From the NCBI RefSeq assembly GCF_032854445.1, contig NW_027018479.1, forward strand, positions 1 through 22,767: 22,767 nt of DNA. The letters run 5' to 3'. Under the pieces are notes generated by a model. It was not told the DNA's origin. It saw only the letters and a program-made list of their open reading frames with translations, and made no database searches. Shown here one piece after another: positions 10,406-19,867 of this stretch; the stretch's first letter is position 1; each line of letters begins with the position of its first letter. The translations under genes were made by a program, and so were the position numbers. Source of the stretch: Liolophura sinensis (Eukaryota; Mollusca; Polyplacophora; Chitonida; Chitonidae).

Positions 10406-10425
10406 TTTTTGCTTGGGCTTTTTGC
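10406..10425 (+). repeat. TTTTTGC direct repeat, deletion hotspot
   Basis: TTTTTGC occurs at 10406-10412 and 10419-10425, with starts 13 bp apart. Losing one copy plus the six bases between gives exactly the 13-bp-deleted junction seen at 10954-10960 and 15127-15133. This is the classical arrangement for slippage or single-strand annealing deletion. Confidence 0.85.
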
Positions 10426-10958
10426 TAATTCAATTCGGCTACATTTACTATGTAATATCGCGACTGGTCATTACTATATTCAACTTTTGATTATAAGTTA
10501 TGTGCCCTTCGGTAGCCCAGAAGACGTCAAATCTTTGGGCCAAGCCCATTTAACTCATCCAGCAATTGTCTTACTTCTAAGTCGAAGACAAACTCAATGT
10601 CTTTATCTACATGTTGAAAAACCACACCATTTGTATATAAAAAACACAAGGTACTTGATACAGTCTGCTGTAAAAAGTACAATTAAACACTGACCCACAT
10701 CAATGAGGTGCCAAAAGATGCGCAATTGGGCCAGGCATCTCCAGCTGTTGAAAAATTGCAAATTTCCTTGGTTTCCATGGAGTAAGAGCCGTTGTTAGGC
10801 ACGTGATTTTCACATAAATGCTCATTCAATTGTCGCTACAGCCAAAAGTATTGGTCGGAGAGCAACGCGGTTTGCACCATTCGATTTCTCGTCACAAAAT
10901 ACGTCGGATTAGCCTCTTACCAGCAGCATTGGAACAGTTTTTCCACTTTTGGATTTTT
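10424..10958 (+). repeat. Satellite monomer 20 (535 bp, 13-bp deletion)
   Basis: Private variant CATCAATGAGG near 10701. The end has GGATTTTTGCTAATTC, missing the 13 bp between the paired TTTTTGC motifs. The left border of HOR copy 1 lies inside this monomer, at 10857. Confidence 0.95.
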
Positions 10959-11506
10959 GCTAATTCAATTCGGCTACATTTACTATGTAATATCGCGACT
11001 GGTCATTACTATATTCAACTTTTGATTATAAGTTATGTGCCCTTCGGTAGCCCAGAAGACGTCAAATCTTTGGGCCAAGCCCATTTAACTCATCCAGCAA
11101 TTGTCTTACTTCTAAGTCGAAGACAAACTCAATGTCTTTATCTACATGTTGAAAAACCACACCATTTGTATATAAAAAACACAAGGTACTTGATACAGTC
11201 TGCTGTAAAAAGTACAATTAAACACTGACCCACATCAATAAGGTGCCAAAAGATGCGCAATTGGGCCAGGCATCTCCAGCTGTTAAAAAATTGCAAATTT
11301 CCTTGGTTTCCATGGAGTAAGAGCCGTTGCTGGGCACGTGATTTTCACATAAATGCTCATTCAATTGTCGCTACAGCCAAAAGTATTGGTCGGAGAGCAA
11401 CGCGGTTTGCACCATTCGATTTCTCGTCACAAAATACGTCGGATTAGCTTCTTACCAGCAGCATTGGAACAGTTTTTCCACTTTTGGATTTTTGCTTGGG
11501 CTTTTT
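10959..11506 (+). repeat. Satellite monomer 21 (548 bp)
   Basis: Subfamily GCTGGG with CTGTTAAAAAATTG and GATTAGCTTCTT. No difference seen from monomer 29. Confidence 0.95.
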
Positions 11507-12054
11507 GCTAATTAAATTCGGCTACATTTACTATGTAATATCGCGACTGGTCATTACTATATTCAACTTTTGATTATAAGTTATGTGCCCTTCGGTAGCC
11601 CAGAAGACGTCAAATCTTTGGGCCAAGCCCATTTAACTCATCCAGCAATTGTCTTACTTCTAAGTCGAAGACAAACTCAATGTCTTTATCTACATGTTGA
11701 AAAACCACACCATTTGTATATAAAAAACACAAGGTACTTGATACAGTCTGCTGTAAAAAGTACAATTAAACACTGACCCACATCAATAAGGTGCCAAAAG
11801 ATGCGCAATTGGGCCAGGCATCTCCAGCTGTTAAAAAATTGCAAATTTCCTTGGTTTCCATGGAGTAAGAGCCGTTGCTGGGCACGTGATTTTCACATAA
11901 ATGCTCATTCAATTGTCGCTACAGCCAAAAGTATTGGTCGGAGAGCAACGCGGTTTGCACCATTCGATTTCTCGTCACAAAATACGTCAGATTAGCCTCT
12001 TACCAGCAGCATTGGAACAGTTTTTCCACTTTTGGATTTTTGCCTGGGCTTTTT
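11507..12054 (+). repeat. Satellite monomer 22 (548 bp)
   Basis: Subfamily GCTGGG with GTTAAAAAATTG and ACGTCAGATT (a CpG to CpA change). No difference seen from monomer 30. Shares CGTCAGATT with monomers 27 and 35. Confidence 0.95.
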
Positions 12055-12591
12055 GCTAATTAAATTCGGCTACATTTACTATGTAATATCGCGACTGGTC
12101 ATTACTATATTCAACTTTTGATTATAAGTTATGTGCCCTTCGGTAGCCCAGAGGACGTCAAATCTTTGGGCCAAGCCCATTTATCTCACCCAGCAAATGT
12201 CTTACTTCTAAGTCGAAGACAAACTCAATGTCTTTATCTACATGTTGAAAAACCACACCATTTGTATATAAAAACAACAAGGTACTTGATACAGTCTGCT
12301 GTAAAAAGTACAATTGAACACTGACCCACATCAATAAGGTGCCAAAAGATGCGGATTTGAGTCAGGCATCTCCAGCTGTTAAAAAATTGCAAATTTCCTT
12401 GGTTTCCATGGAGTAAGAGCCGTTGCTGGGCACGTGATTTTCACATAAATGCTCATTCAATTGTCGCTACAGCCAAAAGTATTGGTCGGAGAGCAACGCG
12501 GTTTGCACCATTCGATTTCTCGTCACAAAATACGTCGGATTAGCCTCTTACCAGCAGCATTGGAACAGTTTTTCCACTTTTGGATTTTTGC
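12055..12591 (+). repeat. Satellite monomer 23 (537 bp), most diverged core unit
   Basis: Marks: CAGAGGACG, TTTATCTCACCC, CAGCAAATG, AAAACAACAAGG, AATTGAACAC, GATGCGGATTTGAGTCAGG (four changes in the hairpin spacer at 12353-12365), GTTAAAAAATTG, GCTGGG. The end is rearranged to GGATTTTTGCTGGAATTC, 11 bp shorter. No difference seen from monomer 31. Confidence 0.95.
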
Positions 12592-12952
12592 TGGAATTCA
12601 ATTCGGCTACATTTACTATGTAATATCGCGACTGGTCATTACTATATTCAACTTTTGATTATAAGTTATGTGCCCTTCGGTAGCCCAGAAGACGTCAAAT
12701 CTTTGGGCCAAGCCCATTTAACTCATCCAGCAATTGTCTTACTTCTAAGTCGAAGACAAACTCAATGTCTTTATCTACATGTTGAAAAACCACACCATTT
12801 GTATATAAAAAACACAAGGTACTTGATACAGTCTGCTGTAAAAAGTACAATTAAACACTGACCCACATCAATAAGGTGCCAAAAGATGCGCAATTGGGCC
12901 AGGCATCTCCAGCTGTAGTTTTTCCACTTTTGGATTTTTGCTTGGGCTTTTT
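12592..12952 (+). repeat. Satellite monomer 24 (361 bp, 187-bp internal deletion)
   Basis: The monomer is normal up to CAGCTGT (12916) and then continues directly with AGTTTTTCC (12917). Against monomer 19 this removes 10201-10387: the NcoI and PmlI sites and the whole CATGGAG-to-GGAAC segment. No microhomology is visible at the joint. Same as monomer 32. Confidence 0.96.
12594..12599. other. EcoRI site at rearranged monomer junction, HOR copy 1
   Basis: GAATTC is created where monomer 23 lost 11 bp next to the GCTAATTC anchor. I see this site only here and at 16767, so an EcoRI digest would release one HOR-length fragment of 4173 bp. Confidence 0.85.
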
Positions 12953-13500
12953 GCTAATTCAATTCGGCTACATTTACTATGTAATATCGCGACTGGTCAT
13001 TACTATATTCAACTTTTGATTATAAGTTATGTGCCCTTCGGTAGCCCAGAAGACGTCAAATCTTTGGGCCAAGCCCATTTAACTCATCCAGCAATTGTCT
13101 TACTTCTAAGTCGAAGACAAACTCAATGTCTTTATCTACATGTTGAAAAACCACACCATTTGTATATAAAAAACACAAGGTATTTGATACAGTCTGCTGT
13201 AAAAAGTACAATTAAACACTGACCCACATCAATAAGGTGCCAAAAGATGCGCAATTGGGCCAGGCATCTCCAGCTGTTGAAAAATTGCAAATTTCCTTGG
13301 TTTCCATGGAGTAAGAGCCGTTGTTAGGCACGTGATTTTCACATAAATGCTCATTCAATTGTCGCTACAGCCAAAAGTATTGGTCGGAGAGCAACGCGGT
13401 TTGCACCATTCGATTTCTCGTCACAAAATACGTCGGATTAGCTTCTTACCAGCAGCATTGGAACAGTTTTTCCACTTTTGGATTTTTGCTTGGGCTTTTT
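12953..13500 (+). repeat. Satellite monomer 25 (548 bp)
   Basis: Marks: AGGTATTTG and GATTAGCTTCTT. It begins GCTAATTCAATTCGG, while its HOR partner, monomer 33, begins GCTAATTAAATTAGG. That is two of the four differences between the HOR copies. Confidence 0.95.
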
Positions 13501-14048
13501 GCTAATTAAATTCGGCTACATTTACTATGTAATATCGCGACTGGTCATTACTATATTCAACTTTTGATTATAAGTTATGTGCCCTTCGGTAGCCCAGAAG
13601 ACGTCAAATCTTTGGGCCAAGCCCATTTAACTCATCCAGCAATTGTCTTACTTCTAAGTCGAAGACAAACTCAATGTCTTTATCTACATGTTGAAAAACC
13701 ACACCATTTGTATATAAAAAACACAAGGTACTTGATACAGTCTGCTGTAAAAAGTACAATTAAACACTGACCCACATCAATAAGGTGCCAAAAGATGCGC
13801 AATTGGGCCAGGCATCTCCAGCTGTTGAAAAATTGCAAATTTCCTTGGTTTCCATGGAGTAAGAGCCGTTGTTAGGCACGTGATTTTCACATAAATGCTC
13901 ATTCAATTGTCGCTACATCCAAAAGTATTGGTCGGAGAGCAACGCGGTTTGCACCATTCGATTTCTCGTCACAAAATACGTCGGATTAGCTTCTTACCAG
14001 CAGCATTGGAACAGTTTTTCCACTTTTGGATTTTTGCCTGGGCTTTTT
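13501..14048 (+). repeat. Satellite monomer 26 (548 bp)
   Basis: Marks: CGCTACATCC (all other monomers except 34 have CTACAGCC) and GATTAGCTTCTT. Subfamily GTTAGG. Confidence 0.95.
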
Positions 14049-14596
14049 GCTAATTCAATTCGGCTACATTTACTATGTAATATCGCGACTGGTCATTACT
14101 ATATTCAACTTTTGATTATAAGTTATGTGCCCTTCGGTAGCCCAGAAGACGTCAAATCTTTGGGCCAAGCCCATTTAACTCATCCAGCAATTGTCTTACT
14201 TCTAAGTCGAAGACAAACTCAATGTCTTTATCTACATGTTGAAAAACCACACCATTTGTATATAAAAAACACAAGGTACTTGATACAGTCTGCTGTAAAA
14301 AGTACAATTAAACACTGACCCACATCAATAAGGTGCCAAAAGATGCGCAATTGGGCCAGGCATCTCCAGCTGTTAAAAAATTGCAAATTTCCTTGGTTTC
14401 CATGGAGTAAGAGCCGTTGCTGGGCACGTGATTTTCACATAAATGCTCATTCAATTGTCGCTACAGCCAAAAGTATTGGTCGGAGAGCAACGCGGTTTGC
14501 ACCATTCGATTTCTCGTCACAAAATACGTCAGATTAGCCTCTTACCAGCAGCAATGGAACAGTTTTTCCACTTTTGGATTTTTGCCTGGGCTTTTT
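14049..14596 (+). repeat. Satellite monomer 27 (548 bp)
   Basis: Subfamily GCTGGG with GTTAAAAAATTG and CGTCAGATT, like monomer 22. GCAGCAATGG near 14554 differs from its HOR partner, monomer 35. Confidence 0.95.
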
Positions 14597-15131
14597 GCTA
14601 ATTAAATTCGGCTACATTTACTATGTAATATCGCGACTGGTCATTACTATTGTCAACTTTTGATTATAAGTTATGTGCCCTTCGGTAGCCCAGAGGACGT
14701 CAAATCTTTGGGCCAAGCCCATTTATCTCACCCAGCAAATGTCTTACTTCTAAGTCGAAGACAAACTCAATGTCTTTATCTACATCTTGAAAAACCACAC
14801 CATTTGTATATAAAAAACACAAGGTACTTGATACAGTCTGCTGTAAAAAGTACAATTAAACACTGACCCACATCAATAAGGTGCCAAAAGATGCGCAATT
14901 GGGCCAGGCATCTCCAGCTGTTGAAAAATTGCAAATTTCCTTGGTTTCCATGGAGTAAGAGCCGTTGTTAGGCACGTGATTTTCACATAAATGCTCATTC
15001 AATTGTAGCTACAGCCATAAGTGTTGGTGGGAGAGCAACGCGGTTTGCACCATTCGATTTCTCGTCACAAAATACGTCGGATTAGCCTCTTACCAGCAGC
15101 ATTGGAACAGTTTTTCCACTTTTGGATTTTT
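14597..15131 (+). repeat. Satellite monomer 28 (535 bp, 13-bp deletion)
   Basis: Marks: CTATTGTCAAC, CAGAGGACG, TTTATCTCACCC, CAGCAAATG, CATCTTGAAA, TGTAGCTACAGCC, GTTGGTGGGAG. The end carries the 13-bp TTTTTGC deletion. The border between HOR copies 1 and 2 falls at 15029/15030, or anywhere in the identical 85 bp that follows. Confidence 0.95.
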
Positions 15132-15679
15132 GCTAATTCAATTCGGCTACATTTACTATGTAATATCGCGACTGGTCATTACTATATTCAACTTTTGATT
15201 ATAAGTTATGTGCCCTTCGGTAGCCCAGAAGACGTCAAATCTTTGGGCCAAGCCCATTTAACTCATCCAGCAATTGTCTTACTTCTAAGTCGAAGACAAA
15301 CTCAATGTCTTTATCTACATGTTGAAAAACCACACCATTTGTATATAAAAAACACAAGGTACTTGATACAGTCTGCTGTAAAAAGTACAATTAAACACTG
15401 ACCCACATCAATAAGGTGCCAAAAGATGCGCAATTGGGCCAGGCATCTCCAGCTGTTAAAAAATTGCAAATTTCCTTGGTTTCCATGGAGTAAGAGCCGT
15501 TGCTGGGCACGTGATTTTCACATAAATGCTCATTCAATTGTCGCTACAGCCAAAAGTATTGGTCGGAGAGCAACGCGGTTTGCACCATTCGATTTCTCGT
15601 CACAAAATACGTCGGATTAGCTTCTTACCAGCAGCATTGGAACAGTTTTTCCACTTTTGGATTTTTGCTTGGGCTTTTT
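15132..15679 (+). repeat. Satellite monomer 29 (548 bp)
   Basis: HOR copy 2 partner of monomer 21, with no difference seen (GTTAAAAAATTG, GCTGGG, GCTTCTT). Confidence 0.95.
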
Positions 15680-16227
15680 GCTAATTAAATTCGGCTACAT
15701 TTACTATGTAATATCGCGACTGGTCATTACTATATTCAACTTTTGATTATAAGTTATGTGCCCTTCGGTAGCCCAGAAGACGTCAAATCTTTGGGCCAAG
15801 CCCATTTAACTCATCCAGCAATTGTCTTACTTCTAAGTCGAAGACAAACTCAATGTCTTTATCTACATGTTGAAAAACCACACCATTTGTATATAAAAAA
15901 CACAAGGTACTTGATACAGTCTGCTGTAAAAAGTACAATTAAACACTGACCCACATCAATAAGGTGCCAAAAGATGCGCAATTGGGCCAGGCATCTCCAG
16001 CTGTTAAAAAATTGCAAATTTCCTTGGTTTCCATGGAGTAAGAGCCGTTGCTGGGCACGTGATTTTCACATAAATGCTCATTCAATTGTCGCTACAGCCA
16101 AAAGTATTGGTCGGAGAGCAACGCGGTTTGCACCATTCGATTTCTCGTCACAAAATACGTCAGATTAGCCTCTTACCAGCAGCATTGGAACAGTTTTTCC
16201 ACTTTTGGATTTTTGCCTGGGCTTTTT
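15680..16227 (+). repeat. Satellite monomer 30 (548 bp)
   Basis: HOR copy 2 partner of monomer 22, with no difference seen (GCTGGG, CGTCAGATT). Confidence 0.95.
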
Positions 16228-16764
16228 GCTAATTAAATTCGGCTACATTTACTATGTAATATCGCGACTGGTCATTACTATATTCAACTTTTGATTATAA
16301 GTTATGTGCCCTTCGGTAGCCCAGAGGACGTCAAATCTTTGGGCCAAGCCCATTTATCTCACCCAGCAAATGTCTTACTTCTAAGTCGAAGACAAACTCA
16401 ATGTCTTTATCTACATGTTGAAAAACCACACCATTTGTATATAAAAACAACAAGGTACTTGATACAGTCTGCTGTAAAAAGTACAATTGAACACTGACCC
16501 ACATCAATAAGGTGCCAAAAGATGCGGATTTGAGTCAGGCATCTCCAGCTGTTAAAAAATTGCAAATTTCCTTGGTTTCCATGGAGTAAGAGCCGTTGCT
16601 GGGCACGTGATTTTCACATAAATGCTCATTCAATTGTCGCTACAGCCAAAAGTATTGGTCGGAGAGCAACGCGGTTTGCACCATTCGATTTCTCGTCACA
16701 AAATACGTCGGATTAGCCTCTTACCAGCAGCATTGGAACAGTTTTTCCACTTTTGGATTTTTGC
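16228..16764 (+). repeat. Satellite monomer 31 (537 bp)
   Basis: HOR copy 2 partner of monomer 23, including the four spacer changes near 16526-16538 and the 11-bp shortening that creates the EcoRI site. No difference seen. Confidence 0.95.
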
Positions 16765-17125
16765 TGGAATTCAATTCGGCTACATTTACTATGTAATATC
16801 GCGACTGGTCATTACTATATTCAACTTTTGATTATAAGTTATGTGCCCTTCGGTAGCCCAGAAGACGTCAAATCTTTGGGCCAAGCCCATTTAACTCATC
16901 CAGCAATTGTCTTACTTCTAAGTCGAAGACAAACTCAATGTCTTTATCTACATGTTGAAAAACCACACCATTTGTATATAAAAAACACAAGGTACTTGAT
17001 ACAGTCTGCTGTAAAAAGTACAATTAAACACTGACCCACATCAATAAGGTGCCAAAAGATGCGCAATTGGGCCAGGCATCTCCAGCTGTAGTTTTTCCAC
17101 TTTTGGATTTTTGCTTGGGCTTTTT
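16765..17125 (+). repeat. Satellite monomer 32 (361 bp, 187-bp internal deletion)
   Basis: The deletion joint CAGCTGT/AGTTTTT lies at 17089/17090, exactly 4173 bp after that of monomer 24. One ancestral deletion was copied as part of the HOR. Confidence 0.96.
16767..16772. other. EcoRI site at rearranged monomer junction, HOR copy 2
   Basis: GAATTC lies exactly 4173 bp after the site at 12594, in the same rearranged context. Confidence 0.85.
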
Positions 17126-17673
17126 GCTAATTAAATTAGGCTACATTTACTATGTAATATCGCGACTGGTCATTACTATATTCAACTTTTGATTATAAGT
17201 TATGTGCCCTTCGGTAGCCCAGAAGACGTCAAATCTTTGGGCCAAGCCCATTTAACTCATCCAGCAATTGTCTTACTTCTAAGTCGAAGACAAACTCAAT
17301 GTCTTTATCTACATGTTGAAAAACCACACCATTTGTATATAAAAAACACAAGGTATTTGATACAGTCTGCTGTAAAAAGTACAATTAAACACTGACCCAC
17401 ATCAATAAGGTGCCAAAAGATGCGCAATTGGGCCAGGCATCTCCAGCTGTTGAAAAATTGCAAATTTCCTTGGTTTCCATGGAGTAAGAGCCGTTGTTAG
17501 GCACGTGATTTTCACATAAATGCTCATTCAATTGTCGCTACAGCCAAAAGTATTGGTCGGAGAGCAACGCGGTTTGCACCATTCGATTTCTCGTCACAAA
17601 ATACGTCGGATTAGCTTCTTACCAGCAGCATTGGAACAGTTTTTCCACTTTTGGATTTTTGCTTGGGCTTTTT
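17126..17673 (+). repeat. Satellite monomer 33 (548 bp)
   Basis: HOR partner of monomer 25 (AGGTATTTG, GCTTCTT), but it begins GCTAATTAAATTAGG. The same start occurs in monomer 40, so the two-base difference may come from conversion by another monomer rather than two mutations. Confidence 0.95.
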
Positions 17674-18222
17674 GCTAATTAAATTCGGCTACATTTACTA
17701 TGTAATATCGCGACTGGTCATTACTATATTCAACTTTTGATTATAAGTTATGTGCCCTTCGGTAGCCCAGAAGACGTCAAATCTTTGGGCCAAGCCCATT
17801 TAACTCATCCAGCAATTGTCTTACTTCTAAGTCGAAGACAAACTCAATGTCTTTATCTACATGTTGAAAAACCACACCATTTGTATATAAAAAACACAAG
17901 GTACTTGATACAGTCTGCTGTAAAAAGTACAATTAAACACTGACCCACATCAATAAGGTGCCAAAAGATGCGCAATTGGGCCAGGCATCTCCAGCTGTTG
18001 AAAAATTGCAAATTTCCTTGGTTTCCATGGAGTAAGAGCCGTTGTTAGGCACGTGATTTTCACATAAATGCTCATTCAATTGTCGCTACATCCAAAAGTA
18101 TTGGTCGGAGAGCAACGCGGTTTGCACCATTCGATTTCTCGTCACAAAATACGTCGGATTAGCTTCTTACCAGCAGCATTGGAACAGTTTTTTCCACTTT
18201 TGGATTTTTGCCTGGGCTTTTT
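17674..18222 (+). repeat. Satellite monomer 34 (549 bp)
   Basis: HOR partner of monomer 26 (CTACATCC, GCTTCTT). It has one extra T in CAGTTTTTTCC near 18187. Confidence 0.95.
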
Positions 18223-18770
18223 GCTAATTCAATTCGGCTACATTTACTATGTAATATCGCGACTGGTCATTACTATATTCAACTTTTGATTATAAGTTAT
18301 GTGCCCTTCGGTAGCCCAGAAGACGTCAAATCTTTGGGCCAAGCCCATTTAACTCATCCAGCAATTGTCTTACTTCTAAGTCGAAGACAAACTCAATGTC
18401 TTTATCTACATGTTGAAAAACCACACCATTTGTATATAAAAAACACAAGGTACTTGATACAGTCTGCTGTAAAAAGTACAATTAAACACTGACCCACATC
18501 AATAAGGTGCCAAAAGATGCGCAATTGGGCCAGGCATCTCCAGCTGTTAAAAAATTGCAAATTTCCTTGGTTTCCATGGAGTAAGAGCCGTTGCTGGGCA
18601 CGTGATTTTCACATAAATGCTCATTCAATTGTCGCTACAGCCAAAAGTATTGGTCGGAGAGCAACGCGGTTTGCACCATTCGATTTCTCGTCACAAAATA
18701 CGTCAGATTAGCCTCTTACCAGCAGCATTGGAACAGTTTTTCCACTTTTGGATTTTTGCCTGGGCTTTTT
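18223..18770 (+). repeat. Satellite monomer 35 (548 bp)
   Basis: HOR partner of monomer 27 (GCTGGG, CGTCAGATT), with GCAGCATTGG where monomer 27 has GCAGCAATGG. Confidence 0.95.
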
Positions 18771-19318
18771 GCTAATTAAATTCGGCTACATTTACTATGT
18801 AATATCGCGACTGGTCATTACTATTGTCAACTTTTGATTATAAGTTATGTGCCCTTCGGTAGCCCAGAGGACGTCAAATCTTTGGGCCAAGCCCATTTAT
18901 CTCACCCAGCAAATGTCTTACTTCTAAGTCGAAGACAAACTCAATGTCTTTATCTACATCTTGAAAAACCACACCATTTGTATATAAAAAACACAAGGTA
19001 CTTGATACAGTCTGCTGTAAAAAGTACAATTAAACACTGACCCACATCAATAAGGTGCCAAAAGATGCGCAATTGGGCCAGGCATCTCCAGCTGTTGAAA
19101 AATTGCAAATTTCCTTGGTTTCCATGGAGTAAGAGCCGTTGTTAGGCACGTGATTTTCACATAAATGCTCATTCAATTGTAGCTACAGCCATAAGTGTTG
19201 GTGGGAGAGCAACGCGGTTTGCACCATTCGATTTCTCGTCACAAAATACGTCGGATTAGCCTCTTACCAGCAGCATTGGAACAGTTTTACCACTTTTGGA
19301 TTTTTGCTTGGGCTTTTT
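18771..19318 (+). repeat. Satellite monomer 36 (548 bp)
   Basis: HOR partner of monomer 28 (CTATTGTC, CATCTTGAAA, GTTGGTGGGAG), but it keeps the 13 bp that monomer 28 lacks and has TTTTACCAC near 19285. The HOR match therefore ends inside this monomer. Confidence 0.95.
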
Positions 19319-19867
19319 GCTAATTAAATTCGGCTACATTTACTATGTAATATCGCGACTGGTCATTACTATATTCCAACTTTTGATTATAAGTTATGTG
19401 CCCTTCGGTAGCCCAGAAGACGTCAAATCTTTGGGCCAAGCCCATTTAACTCATCCAGCAATTGTCTTACTTCTAAGTCGAAGACAAACTCAATGTCTTT
19501 ATCTACATGTTGAAAAACCACACCATTTGTATATAAAAAACACAAGGTACTTGATACAGTCTGCTGTAAAAAGTACAATTAAACACTGACCCACATCAAT
19601 AAGGTGCCAAAAGATGCGCAATTGGGCCAGGCATCTCCAGCTGTTGAAAAATTGCAAATTTCCTTGGTTTCCATGGAGTAAGAGCCGTTGCTGGGCACGT
19701 GATTTTCACATAAATGCTCATTCAATTGTAGCTACAGCCATAAGTATTGGTCGGAGAGCAACGCGGTTTGCACCATTCGATTTCTCGTCACAAAATACGT
19801 CGGATTAGCCTCTTACCAGCAGCATTGGAACAGTTTTGCCCCTTCTGGATTTTTGCCTGGGATTTTT
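19319..19867 (+). repeat. Satellite monomer 37 (549 bp)
   Basis: Subfamily GCTGGG. Marks: TATTCCAAC (extra C), TGTAGCTACAGCCATAAG with GTATTGG, TTTTGCCCCTTCTGG, GGGATTTTTGC. Resembles monomers 5 and 11. Confidence 0.95.

Larger units (their letters stand above)
9876..10423 (+). repeat. Satellite monomer 19 (548 bp), reference copy
   Basis: I see no private variant in this copy, so I use it as the reference. Landmarks: TCGCGA at 9910, TAGCCCAGAAG at 9965, GACGTC at 9975, TATATAAAAAA at 10086, the AGATGC/GCATCT dyad at 10168-10192, CAGCTG at 10194, CCATGG at 10227, CACGTG at 10252, and the TTTTTGC direct repeat at 10406 and 10419. It has 17 CpGs. The longest ATG reading frame inside it runs 9939-10145 (68 codons) and shows no sign of selection across copies. 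Confidence 0.96.
10857..15029 (+). repeat. Higher-order repeat, copy 1 (4173 bp)
   Basis: This is the first of two adjacent blocks, each built from the same series of distinguishable monomers. From the left it holds the 13-bp-deleted end of monomer 20, monomers 21-23, the 361-bp monomer 24, monomers 25-27 and most of monomer 28. The next block repeats all of these in order at an offset of 4173 bp. Shared markers include GTCAGATT in monomers 22 and 27, CAGAGGACG in 23 and 28, TACATCC in 26 and CATCTTG in 28. The left limit is set where the match to 15030 begins: 10856 has C where 15029 has G. Confidence 0.93.
15030..19203 (+). repeat. Higher-order repeat, copy 2 (4174 bp)
   Basis: This is the second copy of the eight-monomer block. 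By eye it differs from copy 1 at four sites: A at 17133 and 17138 where copy 1 has C (12960, 12965), one extra T in the run near 18187, and T instead of A in GCAGCATTGG near 18728 (copy 1 has GCAGCAATGG near 14554). That is about 99.9% identity. Monomers in the array generally differ from each other much more than this, so the block was duplicated as a unit and recently, or the assembly duplicated it. A third copy does not follow. The match continues about 85 bp past 19203 and then breaks at 19289. Confidence 0.93.

Noticed and set aside
10818-11228. The longest open reading frame, 136 codons
   Set aside because: It exists only because the 13-bp deletion in monomer 20 joins two frames that are separate in all normal monomers. 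It is made entirely of satellite sequence and has no recognisable domain.
12449-12570. LTR or inverted-terminal-repeat transposon boundaries
   Set aside because: No terminal inverted repeats, target-site duplications or polypurine tract occur at monomer borders. The monomer border is an arbitrary phase choice.
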